Of a stretch of DNA of 64,000 bases, positions 23,213-30,705 are shown in pieces. The DNA comes from Microbispora sp. NBC_01189 (GTDB lineage Bacteria > Actinomycetota > Actinomycetes > Streptosporangiales > Streptosporangiaceae): positions 5,079,501-5,143,500 of the forward strand of contig NZ_CP108581.1 in assembly GCF_036010665.1 (NCBI RefSeq). The letters are read 5' to 3'. Each line of letters opens with the position of its first letter. The stretch's first letter is position 1. The notes under the pieces are model-generated. The model was not told where the DNA came from. It searched no databases and worked only from the letters and a program-made list of their open reading frames with translations. The translations under genes and the position numbers were made by a program.

Positions 23213-23758
23213 TCAGGAGGGCCTCGCCGTGCCGTCCACCTGGCGTCGTGCCCGATATGCCCGGGTTTTTGTGCGGTTTCCGCAGACGCGCATGGAGCAC
23301 CAGGAGCGAGACCGGTTCTTCGAGGAGTCGATGAACGCCCACTGGCACGTGCTCTCGGCGCAGACCTTGAGCCGCGACCAGGTGCCGTCGGCGTGGGCCG
23401 CCGGGATCTGCGCGGCGAGCCGCGCCAGGCCGCCCGCGACGCCGGACGCCGTGGGCTCCAGCGCGGGCGTGCCCCCCGAGAGCGTCACGCGCACCGGAAG
23501 GCCGGCCAGTGCCGCCTCCAGGCCCTCCGGCCCGTCGTACGGGCCTCCGTCGTGGTTGTGGCGCAGCGCGGCGCGCAGCCCTTCGCGCAGGTGGGCGGCG
23601 ACCGCGAGGTCCTCGTCGGAGGCCCGATCGCCGTCGCCGGTCAGCCCGCGTTCGTGCAGCCAGACGGACAGGTCGGCCGGCGATGCCAGCTCGTCGGCGT
23701 CTCCCTCGACGTCGTAGGTGTTAACGAAGTCGCGGAGCAGCTCCGCCGGGCCCGTCAT
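23213..23758 (-). CDS. ABATE/CGNR zinc-finger domain protein
   Basis: A 181-residue actinobacterial protein with an N-terminal ABATE domain (LLRDFVNTYDVEGDADELASP) and a C-terminal CGNR zinc finger: Cys133, Cys138, Cys154 and Cys159 followed by GNR, then a basic tail (TKTRAYRARRQ). Members are predicted stress-linked transcription regulators. It is divergent from the 34-residue ORF at 23865 across a 106-nt AT-richer gap, which probably holds both promoters. Confidence 0.88.
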   Translation of the reverse strand: MTGPAELLRDFVNTYDVEGDADELASPADLSVWLHERGLTGDGDRASDEDLAVAAHLREGLRAALRHNHDGGPYDGPEGLEAALAGLPVRVTLSGGTPALEPTASGVAGGLARLAAQIPAAHADGTWSRLKVCAESTCQWAFIDSSKNRSRSWCSMRVCGNRTKTRAYRARRQVDGTARPS

Positions 23759-23864
23759 GATCGATCACCCCTCGTGACCACTGTACGACAGTCGGAGGTC
23801 GCGAAATACCAACACCACCATAAGAATTACACTGGTGTCTGACATTCCGGTGGAGGAGGAAGCC

Positions 23865-23969
23865 ATGCGAATCAGCTACCTGGCCTACCTGGCGCTGCGG
23901 AACAAGGAGCGCCGCGAGCGCCTGTCGCACGACGCCCGCGCGCCCCGGCAGGACCGCCGGGTCCGGTGA
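23865..23969 (+). CDS. 34-residue basic small protein
   Basis: ATG at 23865 with GGAGGAGG 6-13 nt upstream; stop TGA at 23967-23969. The peptide begins with a short hydrophobic stretch (MRISYLAYLAL) and continues with an Arg/Lys-rich tail. The strong binding site and the divergent promoter region upstream argue for translation. No known family is recognised. It ends 3 nt before the convergent MocR stop. Confidence 0.55.
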   Translation: MRISYLAYLALRNKERRERLSHDARAPRQDRRVR

Positions 23970-23972
23970 CGG

Positions 23973-25367
23973 TCACCGGGGGAGGACGGCGGCGAGGCGG
24001 CGCACGCCCTCGTCGAGCTCGGCGAGGCTGACGGGGGCGGTGTGGGTCAGCCGCAGCCGCGGGCCGGGAGGCTCGGCGGGGTAGTAGATCCGTCCGGGGC
24101 TCACCAGCACGCCGTTCGCCTGCGCCGCCTCGGCCGTCTCGGCCTCGTCCGTGCCGGGCGGGAGCCGTACCCACAGGTGCAGGCCGCCGGGGGGCACCAG
24201 GTGCGCCTCGGCGGCGGGCGCGTGCCGGGCGAGCCCGGCGAGCAGGGCGGCCTGCCGTACGCCGATCTCCTGGTGGACCGCGCCGAGGTGGCGGCGCCAG
24301 GCGGGGGAGGCGAGGAACTCCAGCGCCGTCTCCTGCAGCGGGCGGGCGACGAAGAACGACTCCACGACCTGCGAGGCCCGCAGCCGGTGCGCGGCGGGTC
24401 CCCGCGCGACCAGCGCCGCCACCCGCAGGCTCGGTGAGGTGATCTTGCTCAGCGACAGGACGTGGACCACCGTCCCGTGCGCGTCCATGGCCGCCATGGG
24501 CGGCGGGACGGGACCGGTCGCCAGGTAGCGCGCGTAGTCGTCCTCGACGACGAAGGCGCCCGCGGCCTGTGCCACGGCCAGGACCTGTTCCCTGCGCTCG
24601 TGACCGAGGGTCGCGCCGGTGGGGTTGTGCAGCGTCGGCTGGCAGTAGAACACCCGCGCCCCGGTCATGGCGAAGGCCTCCGCCAGCAGGTCGGGCCGTA
24701 CGCCCTCGCCGTCGAGCGGCACGGCCGTGGCCCGCAGCCCGGCCGCCCGCGCCGCCGCGAGGGCGCCCGGATAGGTCGGGGTCTCGACCAGGACCGGCGA
24801 GCCCGGCGCCGCGAGCGCCCGGAACGCGTGCGTGAGCGCCGACTGGCCGCCGCTGACGACGAGCACGTCGTTCGGGGTGACCGTGCCGCCGACCTCCGCC
24901 GCGAACCATCGGCGCAGCTCCGGCAGGCCGTTCACGGGCGGTATCCCCCACGCCTCCGGACGGCGTACGGCTCTCGCCGCGGCGGCGGCCAGGGCCCGCA
25001 CCGGGCGCAGCCCGGGGTTCAGGTAGCCGCCGGTGAGCGGCACGACGCCCTCGGCGGGCTGGGCCAGCAGGCCGGCCACCGCCGAGTCGTCGACGACCCG
25101 GTCGCCGAGGGCCACGGTCTGCCAGGACGAGTCGGGCGCGTCCGCGACGGGCCGCCGGACCGGGGCGACGAACACGCCCGCGCCGGGCCGGGTGACCACC
25201 CGTCCCTCCGCCGCGAGCTGGGCGATGGCCCGGGAGACGGTCACCGGGCCGACGCCGTGGCGGCGCATGATCTCCCTGCTCGGCGGCAGCCGCTCACCCG
25301 GCCGCGACCGTTCCGTCTCCGTACGGAGGATCGCGGCGAGACGGACGATACTGCTATCGTCATTCAT
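23973..25367 (-). CDS. MocR/PdxR-type GntR regulator with aminotransferase domain
   Basis: A 464-residue PLP-dependent regulator. N-terminal winged helix (about 1-75) with PGERLPPSREIMRRHGVGPVTVSRA, then a type I aminotransferase-like domain: NPTG at 248-251, DDY at 276-278, PLP lysine Lys308 in SLSKITSPSLR. Such proteins sense PLP or amino-acid ligands. The ATG at 25367 overlaps by 2 bp the ATG of the divergent EamA transporter, and two dyads flank the overlap. The obvious target is that transporter plus itself. Confidence 0.92.
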   Translation of the reverse strand: MNDDSSIVRLAAILRTETERSRPGERLPPSREIMRRHGVGPVTVSRAIAQLAAEGRVVTRPGAGVFVAPVRRPVADAPDSSWQTVALGDRVVDDSAVAGLLAQPAEGVVPLTGGYLNPGLRPVRALAAAAARAVRRPEAWGIPPVNGLPELRRWFAAEVGGTVTPNDVLVVSGGQSALTHAFRALAAPGSPVLVETPTYPGALAAARAAGLRATAVPLDGEGVRPDLLAEAFAMTGARVFYCQPTLHNPTGATLGHERREQVLAVAQAAGAFVVEDDYARYLATGPVPPPMAAMDAHGTVVHVLSLSKITSPSLRVAALVARGPAAHRLRASQVVESFFVARPLQETALEFLASPAWRRHLGAVHQEIGVRQAALLAGLARHAPAAEAHLVPPGGLHLWVRLPPGTDEAETAEAAQANGVLVSPGRIYYPAEPPGPRLRLTHTAPVSLAELDEGVRRLAAVLPR

Positions 25368-25390
25368 GAAAAATAACGATAGCGCTATCG
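25345..25390. promoter_or_regulatory. Two CGATAG-type dyads spanning the MocR/EamA start overlap
   Basis: Dyad one: ACGATA-CTGC-TATCGT (25345-25360). Dyad two: CGATAGCGCTATCG (25377-25390), a perfect 14-bp palindrome. Their centres are 31 bp apart, about three helical turns, and a further CGATAG is at 25400-25405. A -10-like GATACT (25347-25352) for the transporter lies inside dyad one. Probable MocR operator. Confidence 0.65.
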
Positions 25391-26328
25391 ATGTCCGGCC
25401 GATAGCGGGCCGCGGTCCCCGGCGGGGAGAACGGCAGGGAGAACAGCGAGAACGGCGGGGAGAGTGGCGGGGCAGCCTGCTCGCCGGGGTGGGTGTCCTG
25501 TCGTTCTCGGGGTCCCTGCCGGCGACCGTGTTCGCGATGCGCGGGTTCGATCCGTACCTCGTCGCCATCGGGCGGGCCGTGGTCGCGGCGGTCGTCGCGG
25601 TGATCTGCCTCAGGGCCGCCGGCGCGCCGCTCCTGCCGCCCCGCGCGCACCTGCGGCCGTACGTGTTGATCGTGCTGGGTGTCGTGCTGGGCTTCCCGCT
25701 GTTCAGCGGCCTGGCGCTGAACAGCGGGGCGAGCACGGCCCACTCGGCGGTGGTCGTCGGCCTGCTCCCGGCGGCCACGGCCGCGTTCGCGGTGCTGCGG
25801 GCGGGGGAACGGCCGAGGCCGCTGTTCTGGGCCGCCTGCGCGGCCGGCGCGCTGTCGATCACCGTGTTCACGCTGACGCGCGGGACCGGCCGCCTCGCCG
25901 GGGCCGACGTGCTGCTCGTGCTCGCCCTGCTGTCGGCCGCCGTCGGCTACACCGAGGGCGGCAGGCTGGCGCGGGAGACGCCCGGCTGGCGGGTCATCTC
26001 GTACGCCCTGGTGCTCGCGGCCCCGGTCACCGTCCCGGTGACGGTGGTCCTGGCGGTGACCACACCCATGGCGCCCTCGGCCGAGTCGCTGTCCGGGTTC
26101 GCGTACGTCGCGCTGGTGTCGATGTTCCTGGGGTTCATCCCGTGGTACGCCGGGCTCGCCATGGGCGGGATCGCCCGCGCCGGGCAGATCCAGCTCGCGC
26201 AGCCGCTGCTCAACCTGGTGTGGGCCTGGCTGCTGCTGCACGAGGAGATCGGTGCCGCGACTGTCACGGCGGCCCTGGCCGTGCTCGTGTGCGTCGCCGC
26301 CACCCAGGCCGGCCGCCGCACCTCGTAA
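25366..26328 (+). CDS. EamA/DMT family transporter
   Basis: A 320-residue membrane protein with about ten hydrophobic segments in two EamA repeats; typical members export amino acids or metabolites. A basic, hydrophilic N-terminus rich in Arg, Gly and Glu (about residues 12-36), coded by imperfect GGGAGAACGGC repeats, precedes the first membrane span. The ATG at 25366 is the only good start before that span, so the overlap with the MocR start appears real. The regulator and transporter probably handle the same amino-acid-like ligand. Confidence 0.85.
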   Translation: MKNNDSAIDVRPIAGRGPRRGERQGEQRERRGEWRGSLLAGVGVLSFSGSLPATVFAMRGFDPYLVAIGRAVVAAVVAVICLRAAGAPLLPPRAHLRPYVLIVLGVVLGFPLFSGLALNSGASTAHSAVVVGLLPAATAAFAVLRAGERPRPLFWAACAAGALSITVFTLTRGTGRLAGADVLLVLALLSAAVGYTEGGRLARETPGWRVISYALVLAAPVTVPVTVVLAVTTPMAPSAESLSGFAYVALVSMFLGFIPWYAGLAMGGIARAGQIQLAQPLLNLVWAWLLLHEEIGAATVTAALAVLVCVAATQAGRRTS

Positions 26329-26343
26329 GCCGGGCTCACGGTG

Positions 26344-26371
26344 CTGTGTTCACGGCGCTGTGTTCACGGCA
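26344..26371 (-). repeat. 14-bp tandem repeat at the stop codon of the oxidoreductase gene
   Basis: CTGTGTTCACGGCG (26344-26357) and CTGTGTTCACGGCA (26358-26371) are adjacent; a degenerate third copy lies at 26330-26343. The stop codon (TCA, 26364-26366) is inside the upstream-most copy with respect to the gene. Confidence 0.75.
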
Positions 26372-27344
26372 CGAGGACGACCTTGCCGACGGCGGCCCTG
26401 GCCTCGATGCGCCGGTGGGCCTCGGCGGCGTCGGCCAGGGGCAGCACCGAGTCGACCTGGGGGCGCAGCCCGCCCCGGGCCGCCAGGTCCAGCACCTCCG
26501 CGCGGGCGGCCAGCACACGGGAGAGCCAGGGCTCCGGTCCGCCGCAGCCGACGAGGGTCAGGCCGCGCTGCAGCAGGTCCATCGGCGAGACGGCCGGCGG
26601 GCCGCCGAGGAGGCCGTACAGCAGCATGCGCCCGGTGCCCGGGGTCATCGCGTCGAGAACCCGCCCGGCGGAGACGCCGCCGAGCGACTCGAAGACGACG
26701 TCGACCGGGCCGCCCGCCTCCCGCAGCCGTTCGGTCCAGCCGGGGTCGGTGTGGTCGAAGACGTCGTCGGCGCCGAGTTCCCTGGCGAGCCCGCGTTTGG
26801 CCGGGCTGCCCCCGGTGGCGAGGACGCGGGCGGCGCCCATGGGCCGGGCGAGCTGCGTGAGGTAACCGCCGACGCCGCCGCCCGCCACCTCGGCCAGCAC
26901 CGTCTCCGTTCCGGTGAGGCCGGCCGTACGCAGGAGGGTCATCGCCAGGGCGCCCTGGACGGCGACCGCCACCGCGTCTGCCGCGGTCAGGGAGTCCGGC
27001 ACGGGAACGAGGGCGTCGGCGGCGGCCGTGACGTACTCCGCGTACGTGCCTCCGCCGGTCGCGTTCATGATCGCGACCCTGCGACCGGTGAGGCCGCCGT
27101 CCGCCCCTGCGTCGTCCACCCCTTCGCCGACCTCGGCCACGACGCCCGCCGCCTCGAAGCCGAAGACCGAGGGGAGCGGCCGGGACATGGGGAAGAGCCC
27201 CGAACGCATCGCGGTCTCGTAGTAGGTCACGCCCACGGCCTCCGTACGGACGAGCACCTGGCCCGGGCCCGGCACCGGAGTGGGCACCTCCTCCAGCGTC
27301 AGGACCTCGGGGCCCCCCGTCTTGTGCATCACGATCGCGCGCAT
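26364..27344 (-). CDS. Zinc-type alcohol dehydrogenase/quinone oxidoreductase (MDR) family
   Basis: A 326-residue NADPH-dependent MDR protein. GroES-like N-terminal half (MRAIVMHKTGGPEVLTLEEVP, then FGFEAAGVVAEVGEGV) and a Rossmann half with AEVAGGGVGGYLTQLA near 151-166. It lacks the cysteine-rich zinc lobe, which fits a zinc-free quinone oxidoreductase. Start ATG with AGGAG 6 nt upstream. Divergent from a TetR gene with matched operators between them, so it is probably repressed by TetR and induced by an electrophile or quinone (inference). Confidence 0.87.
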   Translation of the reverse strand: MRAIVMHKTGGPEVLTLEEVPTPVPGPGQVLVRTEAVGVTYYETAMRSGLFPMSRPLPSVFGFEAAGVVAEVGEGVDDAGADGGLTGRRVAIMNATGGGTYAEYVTAAADALVPVPDSLTAADAVAVAVQGALAMTLLRTAGLTGTETVLAEVAGGGVGGYLTQLARPMGAARVLATGGSPAKRGLARELGADDVFDHTDPGWTERLREAGGPVDVVFESLGGVSAGRVLDAMTPGTGRMLLYGLLGGPPAVSPMDLLQRGLTLVGCGGPEPWLSRVLAARAEVLDLAARGGLRPQVDSVLPLADAAEAHRRIEARAAVGKVVLVP

Positions 27345-27354
27345 GAGCGCTCCT

Positions 27355-27410
27355 AACTGGACCAGTGGTCAAGTTCTGTCGCCGCTACTGTACGGACCAC
27401 AGGTCCAGTT
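27355..27410. promoter_or_regulatory. Paired TetR operators between the oxidoreductase and tetR genes
   Basis: AACTGGACCAGTGGTC (27355-27370) and GACCACAGGTCCAGTT (27395-27410) are inverted copies with 15 of 16 matches. Each has its own GGACC..GGTC dyad, and each sits next to one of the two divergent starts. Confidence 0.75.
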
Positions 27411-27427
27411 GTCATCAGGGAGCCGAG

Positions 27428-28015
27428 ATGGGCGAGCAGCGCGCGGAACGCGCCGACGCGGCGCGGAACCGGCGGGCGATCCTCGGCGCCGCGGAGGAAC
27501 TGCTGCGCCGTCATGCTCCGGACGAGGTGTCGATGGAGCGGATCGCCGCCGCGGCGGGCGTCGGCAAGGGCACCGTCTTCCACCGCTTCGGCAGCAGGGT
27601 CGGCCTCATGCGTTCGTTGATGGAGGAGCGGGTGCGCGCCCTCGGCGAGGCCGTCGCCGGTGGTCCGCCTCCGCTCGGTCCCGGTGCGCCGTCCCGCGAC
27701 CGTCTGGGGGCCTTCCTCGACGCGGTGGTCCGGGTCGCCGCCCGCAACGGGAGACTGATCACGGCGCACGACCACGCGCTGGCGACCCGGCGGCACGCCG
27801 AGGGGCGCCTCACGGACAACCCCGTCTACCTGTCCTGGCACGCGCACGTGACGTCGCTGGTCGCCGAGGCCCGGCCCGATCTCGACGCCGATCTCGTCGC
27901 CCACGTCCTCGTCGGCTCGCTGCACAACGAGGGGGTCGCGCGGCTGCTCCTGGCCGGGGAGTCCGAGCGGGTCGCCGCCGGGATGCGCGCGATGGCGGAG
28001 TCTCTCCTGCGGTGA
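27428..28015 (+). CDS. TetR family transcriptional regulator
   Basis: A 195-residue repressor. The N-terminal HTH covers about residues 12-60: ARNRRAILGAAEELLRRHAPDEVSMERIAAAAGVGKGTVFHRFGSR is the expected pattern. The C-terminal ligand domain is all-helical. ATG at 27428 with GGGAG upstream; the frame upstream of it is operator DNA. It most likely represses itself and the divergent quinone oxidoreductase. Confidence 0.92.
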   Translation: MGEQRAERADAARNRRAILGAAEELLRRHAPDEVSMERIAAAAGVGKGTVFHRFGSRVGLMRSLMEERVRALGEAVAGGPPPLGPGAPSRDRLGAFLDAVVRVAARNGRLITAHDHALATRRHAEGRLTDNPVYLSWHAHVTSLVAEARPDLDADLVAHVLVGSLHNEGVARLLLAGESERVAAGMRAMAESLLR

Positions 28016-28055
28016 TGCCGTCCCCTTGGGGATAATCCCGAACCGGACGAATTGG

Positions 28056-28061
28056 TAGCCT
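28056..28061 (+). promoter_or_regulatory. -10 element of a probable leaderless marR promoter
   Basis: TAGCCT ends 6 nt before the ATG at 28068; there is no ribosome binding site between them. Confidence 0.5.
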
Positions 28062-28067
28062 GAGGTC

Positions 28068-28553
28068 ATGACCGCCATGGCGCCCTCGCGGACTGAACCC
28101 GATCTGTCCTTCCTGCTCGACCACACCGGCCACGTGCTGAGGACCCGGATGGCGGCGGCGCTGGCGGAGATCGGGCTGACCGCGCGCATGCACTGCGTGC
28201 TCGTCCACGCGCTGCAGGAGGAGCGCACGCAGATCCAGCTGGCCGAGATCGGCGACATGGACAAGACCACGATGGTGGTCACCATCGACGCCCTGGAGAA
28301 GGCCGGCCTCGCCGAGCGCCGCCCGTCGAGCGCCGACCGGCGGGCCCGTATCGTCGCGGTCACGGACAAGGGCACGCAGGTGGCGAAGCGGAGTCAGGAG
28401 ATCGTCGACGGGGTGCACCGGGCCGCGCTCGAGTCGTTGCCGAAGGAGGAGGCGGAGGCGCTCGTCCGGGCGTTGAACCTCCTGGTCGCGGGGCATCTGG
28501 CCACTCCGGCGGAGGCGCCCCAGGCCGTGCGCAGGGCACGCCAGCGAGGATGA
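28068..28553 (+). CDS. MarR family transcriptional regulator
   Basis: A 161-residue winged-helix regulator. The wHTH has LAEIGDMDKTTMVVTIDALEKAGLAERRPSSADRRARIVAVTDKG, the standard MarR recognition helix and wing. The next gene, 77 nt downstream, is a drug-efflux MFS transporter with a dyad in front of it, so the regulator probably represses that transporter. The start looks leaderless. Confidence 0.92.
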   Translation: MTAMAPSRTEPDLSFLLDHTGHVLRTRMAAALAEIGLTARMHCVLVHALQEERTQIQLAEIGDMDKTTMVVTIDALEKAGLAERRPSSADRRARIVAVTDKGTQVAKRSQEIVDGVHRAALESLPKEEAEALVRALNLLVAGHLATPAEAPQAVRRARQRG

Positions 28554-28565
28554 TCGGTCATCGAT

Positions 28566-28589
28566 AGATAGTCTGCAACGAAACTATCT
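28566..28589 (+). promoter_or_regulatory. Dyad operator in front of the MFS efflux gene
   Basis: AGATAGT (28566-28572), 10 nt, ACTATCT (28583-28589). A perfect 7-bp dyad in an AT-rich patch between marR and the MFS gene; typical size for a MarR site. Confidence 0.65.
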
Positions 28590-28629
28590 GCTACGGTCCT
28601 TCCTGTTTCCCTTGAACAGGAGGCGACCG

Positions 28630-30060
28630 ATGTCGCGCATATCACCTTCGCGCCGGTTGGCGCTCGGCGTGTTGTCCACGGCGATGCTGATGACGATCCT
28701 CGACGGCAGCATCGTCACCGTGGCCCTGCCCGCGATCCAGCGCGATCTCGGTTTCGCGCCCGCCGACCTGAGCTGGACGGTCAACGCCTACCTCATCGCG
28801 TACGGAGGGCTGCTCCTGCTGGCCGGGCGCCTGGGCGACCTTCTCGGCCGCAGGGCCGTGTTCCTGGCCGGCAACGTGGTTTTCACTGTCGCGTCCCTGC
28901 TCGCCGGGGTGGCGGGCGATCCGGCGACGCTGATCGGCGCCCGGTTCCTGCAGGGCGTCGGCAGCGCCATGGCCACCGCGGTCGTGCTCGGCATCCTGGT
29001 GACGACCTTCACGGACCCGGGGGAGCGGGCCAAGGCCATCGGAGTGTTCGGCTTCACCGGCGCCGCCGGAGCGTCGCTGGGCGCGGTGCTCGGCGGCGTC
29101 CTCACCGACGCGCTCGGCTGGCACTACATCTTCCTGATCAACATCCCGATCGGCGTGGTCACCGTCGCGCTGGCCGTGCGGGCGCTCCCGGCGGAACGGG
29201 GGCCCGGCCTGTCGGGCGGCGCCGACGCCCTCGGCGCCCTGCTGGTCACGGCCGGGCTCATGCTGGGCATCTACGGCGTGGTCCAGATAGAGCGGTACGG
29301 CGCGGGTGTCCTGTGGTTCGGCGCGGCGTCCGTCGTGTCGCTGGCCGCCTTCCTCGTCCGTCAGGCGACCACCCGCACCCCGCTCATGCCGCTGCGGGTC
29401 CTCCGCTCGCGCGCCGTCGCCGGGGCCAACCTGGTGCAGGTGCTGGCGCTGGGCGCCATGTTCGCCTTCCAGGTCGTGGTCGCGCTCTTCATGCAGCAGG
29501 TGCTGCGGTATGACGCGCTCGGCACCGGCTTGGCCATGCTTCCGGCGGCGGTGTCCATCGCTGTGGTATCCCTGTTCGTCTACCCCCGGCTGACCATGCG
29601 CTTCGGCGCGCGTGGCGTCCTGCTGGCCGGTCTGGCGCTGCTGATCGGCGCGATGGGCTGGCTCGCCCGCGTTCCCGTCGACGCCCGATACGTGACCGAC
29701 CTGCTCCCGGTGATGGTGCTCATCATGGGCGGCGGCCTCGTGCTCCCGGCGCTGACGACGCTCGGCATGTCGGGTGCCCGCGCCGACGACGCGGGTCTGG
29801 TCTCGGGACTGTTCAACACGACTCAGCAGATCGGGATGGCCACCGGCGTCGCGGTGCTGTCCACCCTGGCCGCGTCGCGTACGGAGGGCCTGCTGGCCGA
29901 CGGTGCGAGCGGGGCGGTGGCGCTGGCCGGAGGCTACCGCCTGGCCTTCACCGTGTCCTTCGTGCTGCTGGTCGCCGCTTTCGCGGTCGGGCTCCTCGTC
30001 CTGCGGCGGTCTCGGGCAGGCGTCGGGCACGAGGTGGAGCTCCAGCCCGAGCGGACGTAA
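28630..30060 (+). CDS. DHA2 family MFS drug efflux transporter
   Basis: A 476-residue membrane protein with about 14 hydrophobic segments. Motif A GRLGDLLGRR follows TM2, and motif C-like GAAGASLGAVLGGVL lies in TM5; ILDGSIVTVALPAIQ in TM1 is the DHA2 motif D1. It likely exports a toxic lipophilic compound by proton antiport. ATG at 28630 with AGGAGG 6 nt upstream. Probably controlled by the MarR gene just before it. Confidence 0.93.
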   Translation: MSRISPSRRLALGVLSTAMLMTILDGSIVTVALPAIQRDLGFAPADLSWTVNAYLIAYGGLLLLAGRLGDLLGRRAVFLAGNVVFTVASLLAGVAGDPATLIGARFLQGVGSAMATAVVLGILVTTFTDPGERAKAIGVFGFTGAAGASLGAVLGGVLTDALGWHYIFLINIPIGVVTVALAVRALPAERGPGLSGGADALGALLVTAGLMLGIYGVVQIERYGAGVLWFGAASVVSLAAFLVRQATTRTPLMPLRVLRSRAVAGANLVQVLALGAMFAFQVVVALFMQQVLRYDALGTGLAMLPAAVSIAVVSLFVYPRLTMRFGARGVLLAGLALLIGAMGWLARVPVDARYVTDLLPVMVLIMGGGLVLPALTTLGMSGARADDAGLVSGLFNTTQQIGMATGVAVLSTLAASRTEGLLADGASGAVALAGGYRLAFTVSFVLLVAAFAVGLLVLRRSRAGVGHEVELQPERT

Positions 30061-30091
30061 CCGCAGTTTCGCCCGGCTGATCCGGGATGCC

Positions 30092-30148
30092 TTGTCAGGC
30101 GGTTCCTGACGGCGTACTCTTGCGATCGCTCGTCAGGGAACGCCTGAC
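30092..30148 (+). promoter_or_regulatory. Promoter with two GTCAGG dyad operators
   Basis: -35 TTGTCA (30092-30097), 17-nt spacer, -10 TACTCT (30115-30120). Dyad one GTCAGG-CGGTT-CCTGAC (30094-30110) overlaps the -35; dyad two GTCAGG-GAACG-CCTGAC (30132-30148) lies just past the expected start point. The two sites are near-inverted copies, a classic repression arrangement. Confidence 0.75.
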
Positions 30149-30169
30149 AACGAATGCTGGGAGGACGAC

Positions 30170-30553
30170 ATGCCGGCACCTTCTCTGTCGGAACAGGACA
30201 TCCGCTGCTCGTTCTGCTCGAAGTCGAAGACCGAGGTGAAGAAGATGGTCGCCGGTCCCGGCGTCCACATCTGCAACGAGTGCGTGGGGCTCTGTGCCAA
30301 GATCCTGGCGGCCGAGTCCGCTCAGGCCGCCCAGTCCGCCGAGGCCCCGGAGATCCCGTACGCCGAGAGCATGACCGATGAGCAGATCCTGGAGTTCCTT
30401 CCACGCATCGCGGCCGTGGGCGCGCAGGTGGAGGAGAACCTGCGGGTCTGGGTACAGCGCCTGCGTGACCGGGGTGTCACCTGGGCCAGGATCGGCGCCG
30501 CCCTCGGCATGACCCGCCAGTCCGCCTGGGAGCGGTTCTCCGGGGAGGAGTGA
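30170..30553 (+). CDS. ClpX-type C4 zinc-finger protein with C-terminal HTH-like segment
   Basis: A 127-residue protein. The N-terminal part is a ClpX C4 zinc finger (Cys13, Cys16, Cys35, Cys38: [10 protein letters not shown] then [16 protein letters not shown]). There is no AAA+ domain. After an Ala-rich linker, residues of about 95-122 ([29 protein letters not shown]) look like a helix-turn-helix. ATG at 30170 with GGGAGG 7 nt upstream. The promoter has two dyads, suggesting autoregulation. It could be a DNA-binding regulator that also docks a Clp-type or other partner through the zinc finger; no adjacent target gene is evident. Confidence 0.85.
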   Translation: MPAPSLSEQDIRCSFCSKSKTEVKKMVAGPGVHICNECVGLCAKILAAESAQAAQSAEAPEIPYAESMTDEQILEFLPRIAAVGAQVEENLRVWVQRLRDRGVTWARIGAALGMTRQSAWERFSGEE

Positions 30554-30705
30554 CACGCCCGGATGTTGAGGGGACATGCACGGCATGCCGAGGCGATCTC
30601 GCACAGTCGGCGGCCAGTACAGCGTTCGGCGATAGCTTTCGGATTGAAGTCCGCAAAGCTCCCCACGCGGACGATCTGTACCGGCCCGCGCCTTGCGCCG
30701 CGCTC

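Noticed and set aside
30322..30666. Cysteine-rich minus-strand frame with a [11 protein letters not shown] segment that looked WhiB-like
   Set aside because: It lies opposite the ClpX zinc-finger gene and lacks the rest of a WhiB pattern; the cysteines are a by-product of the other strand's codons.
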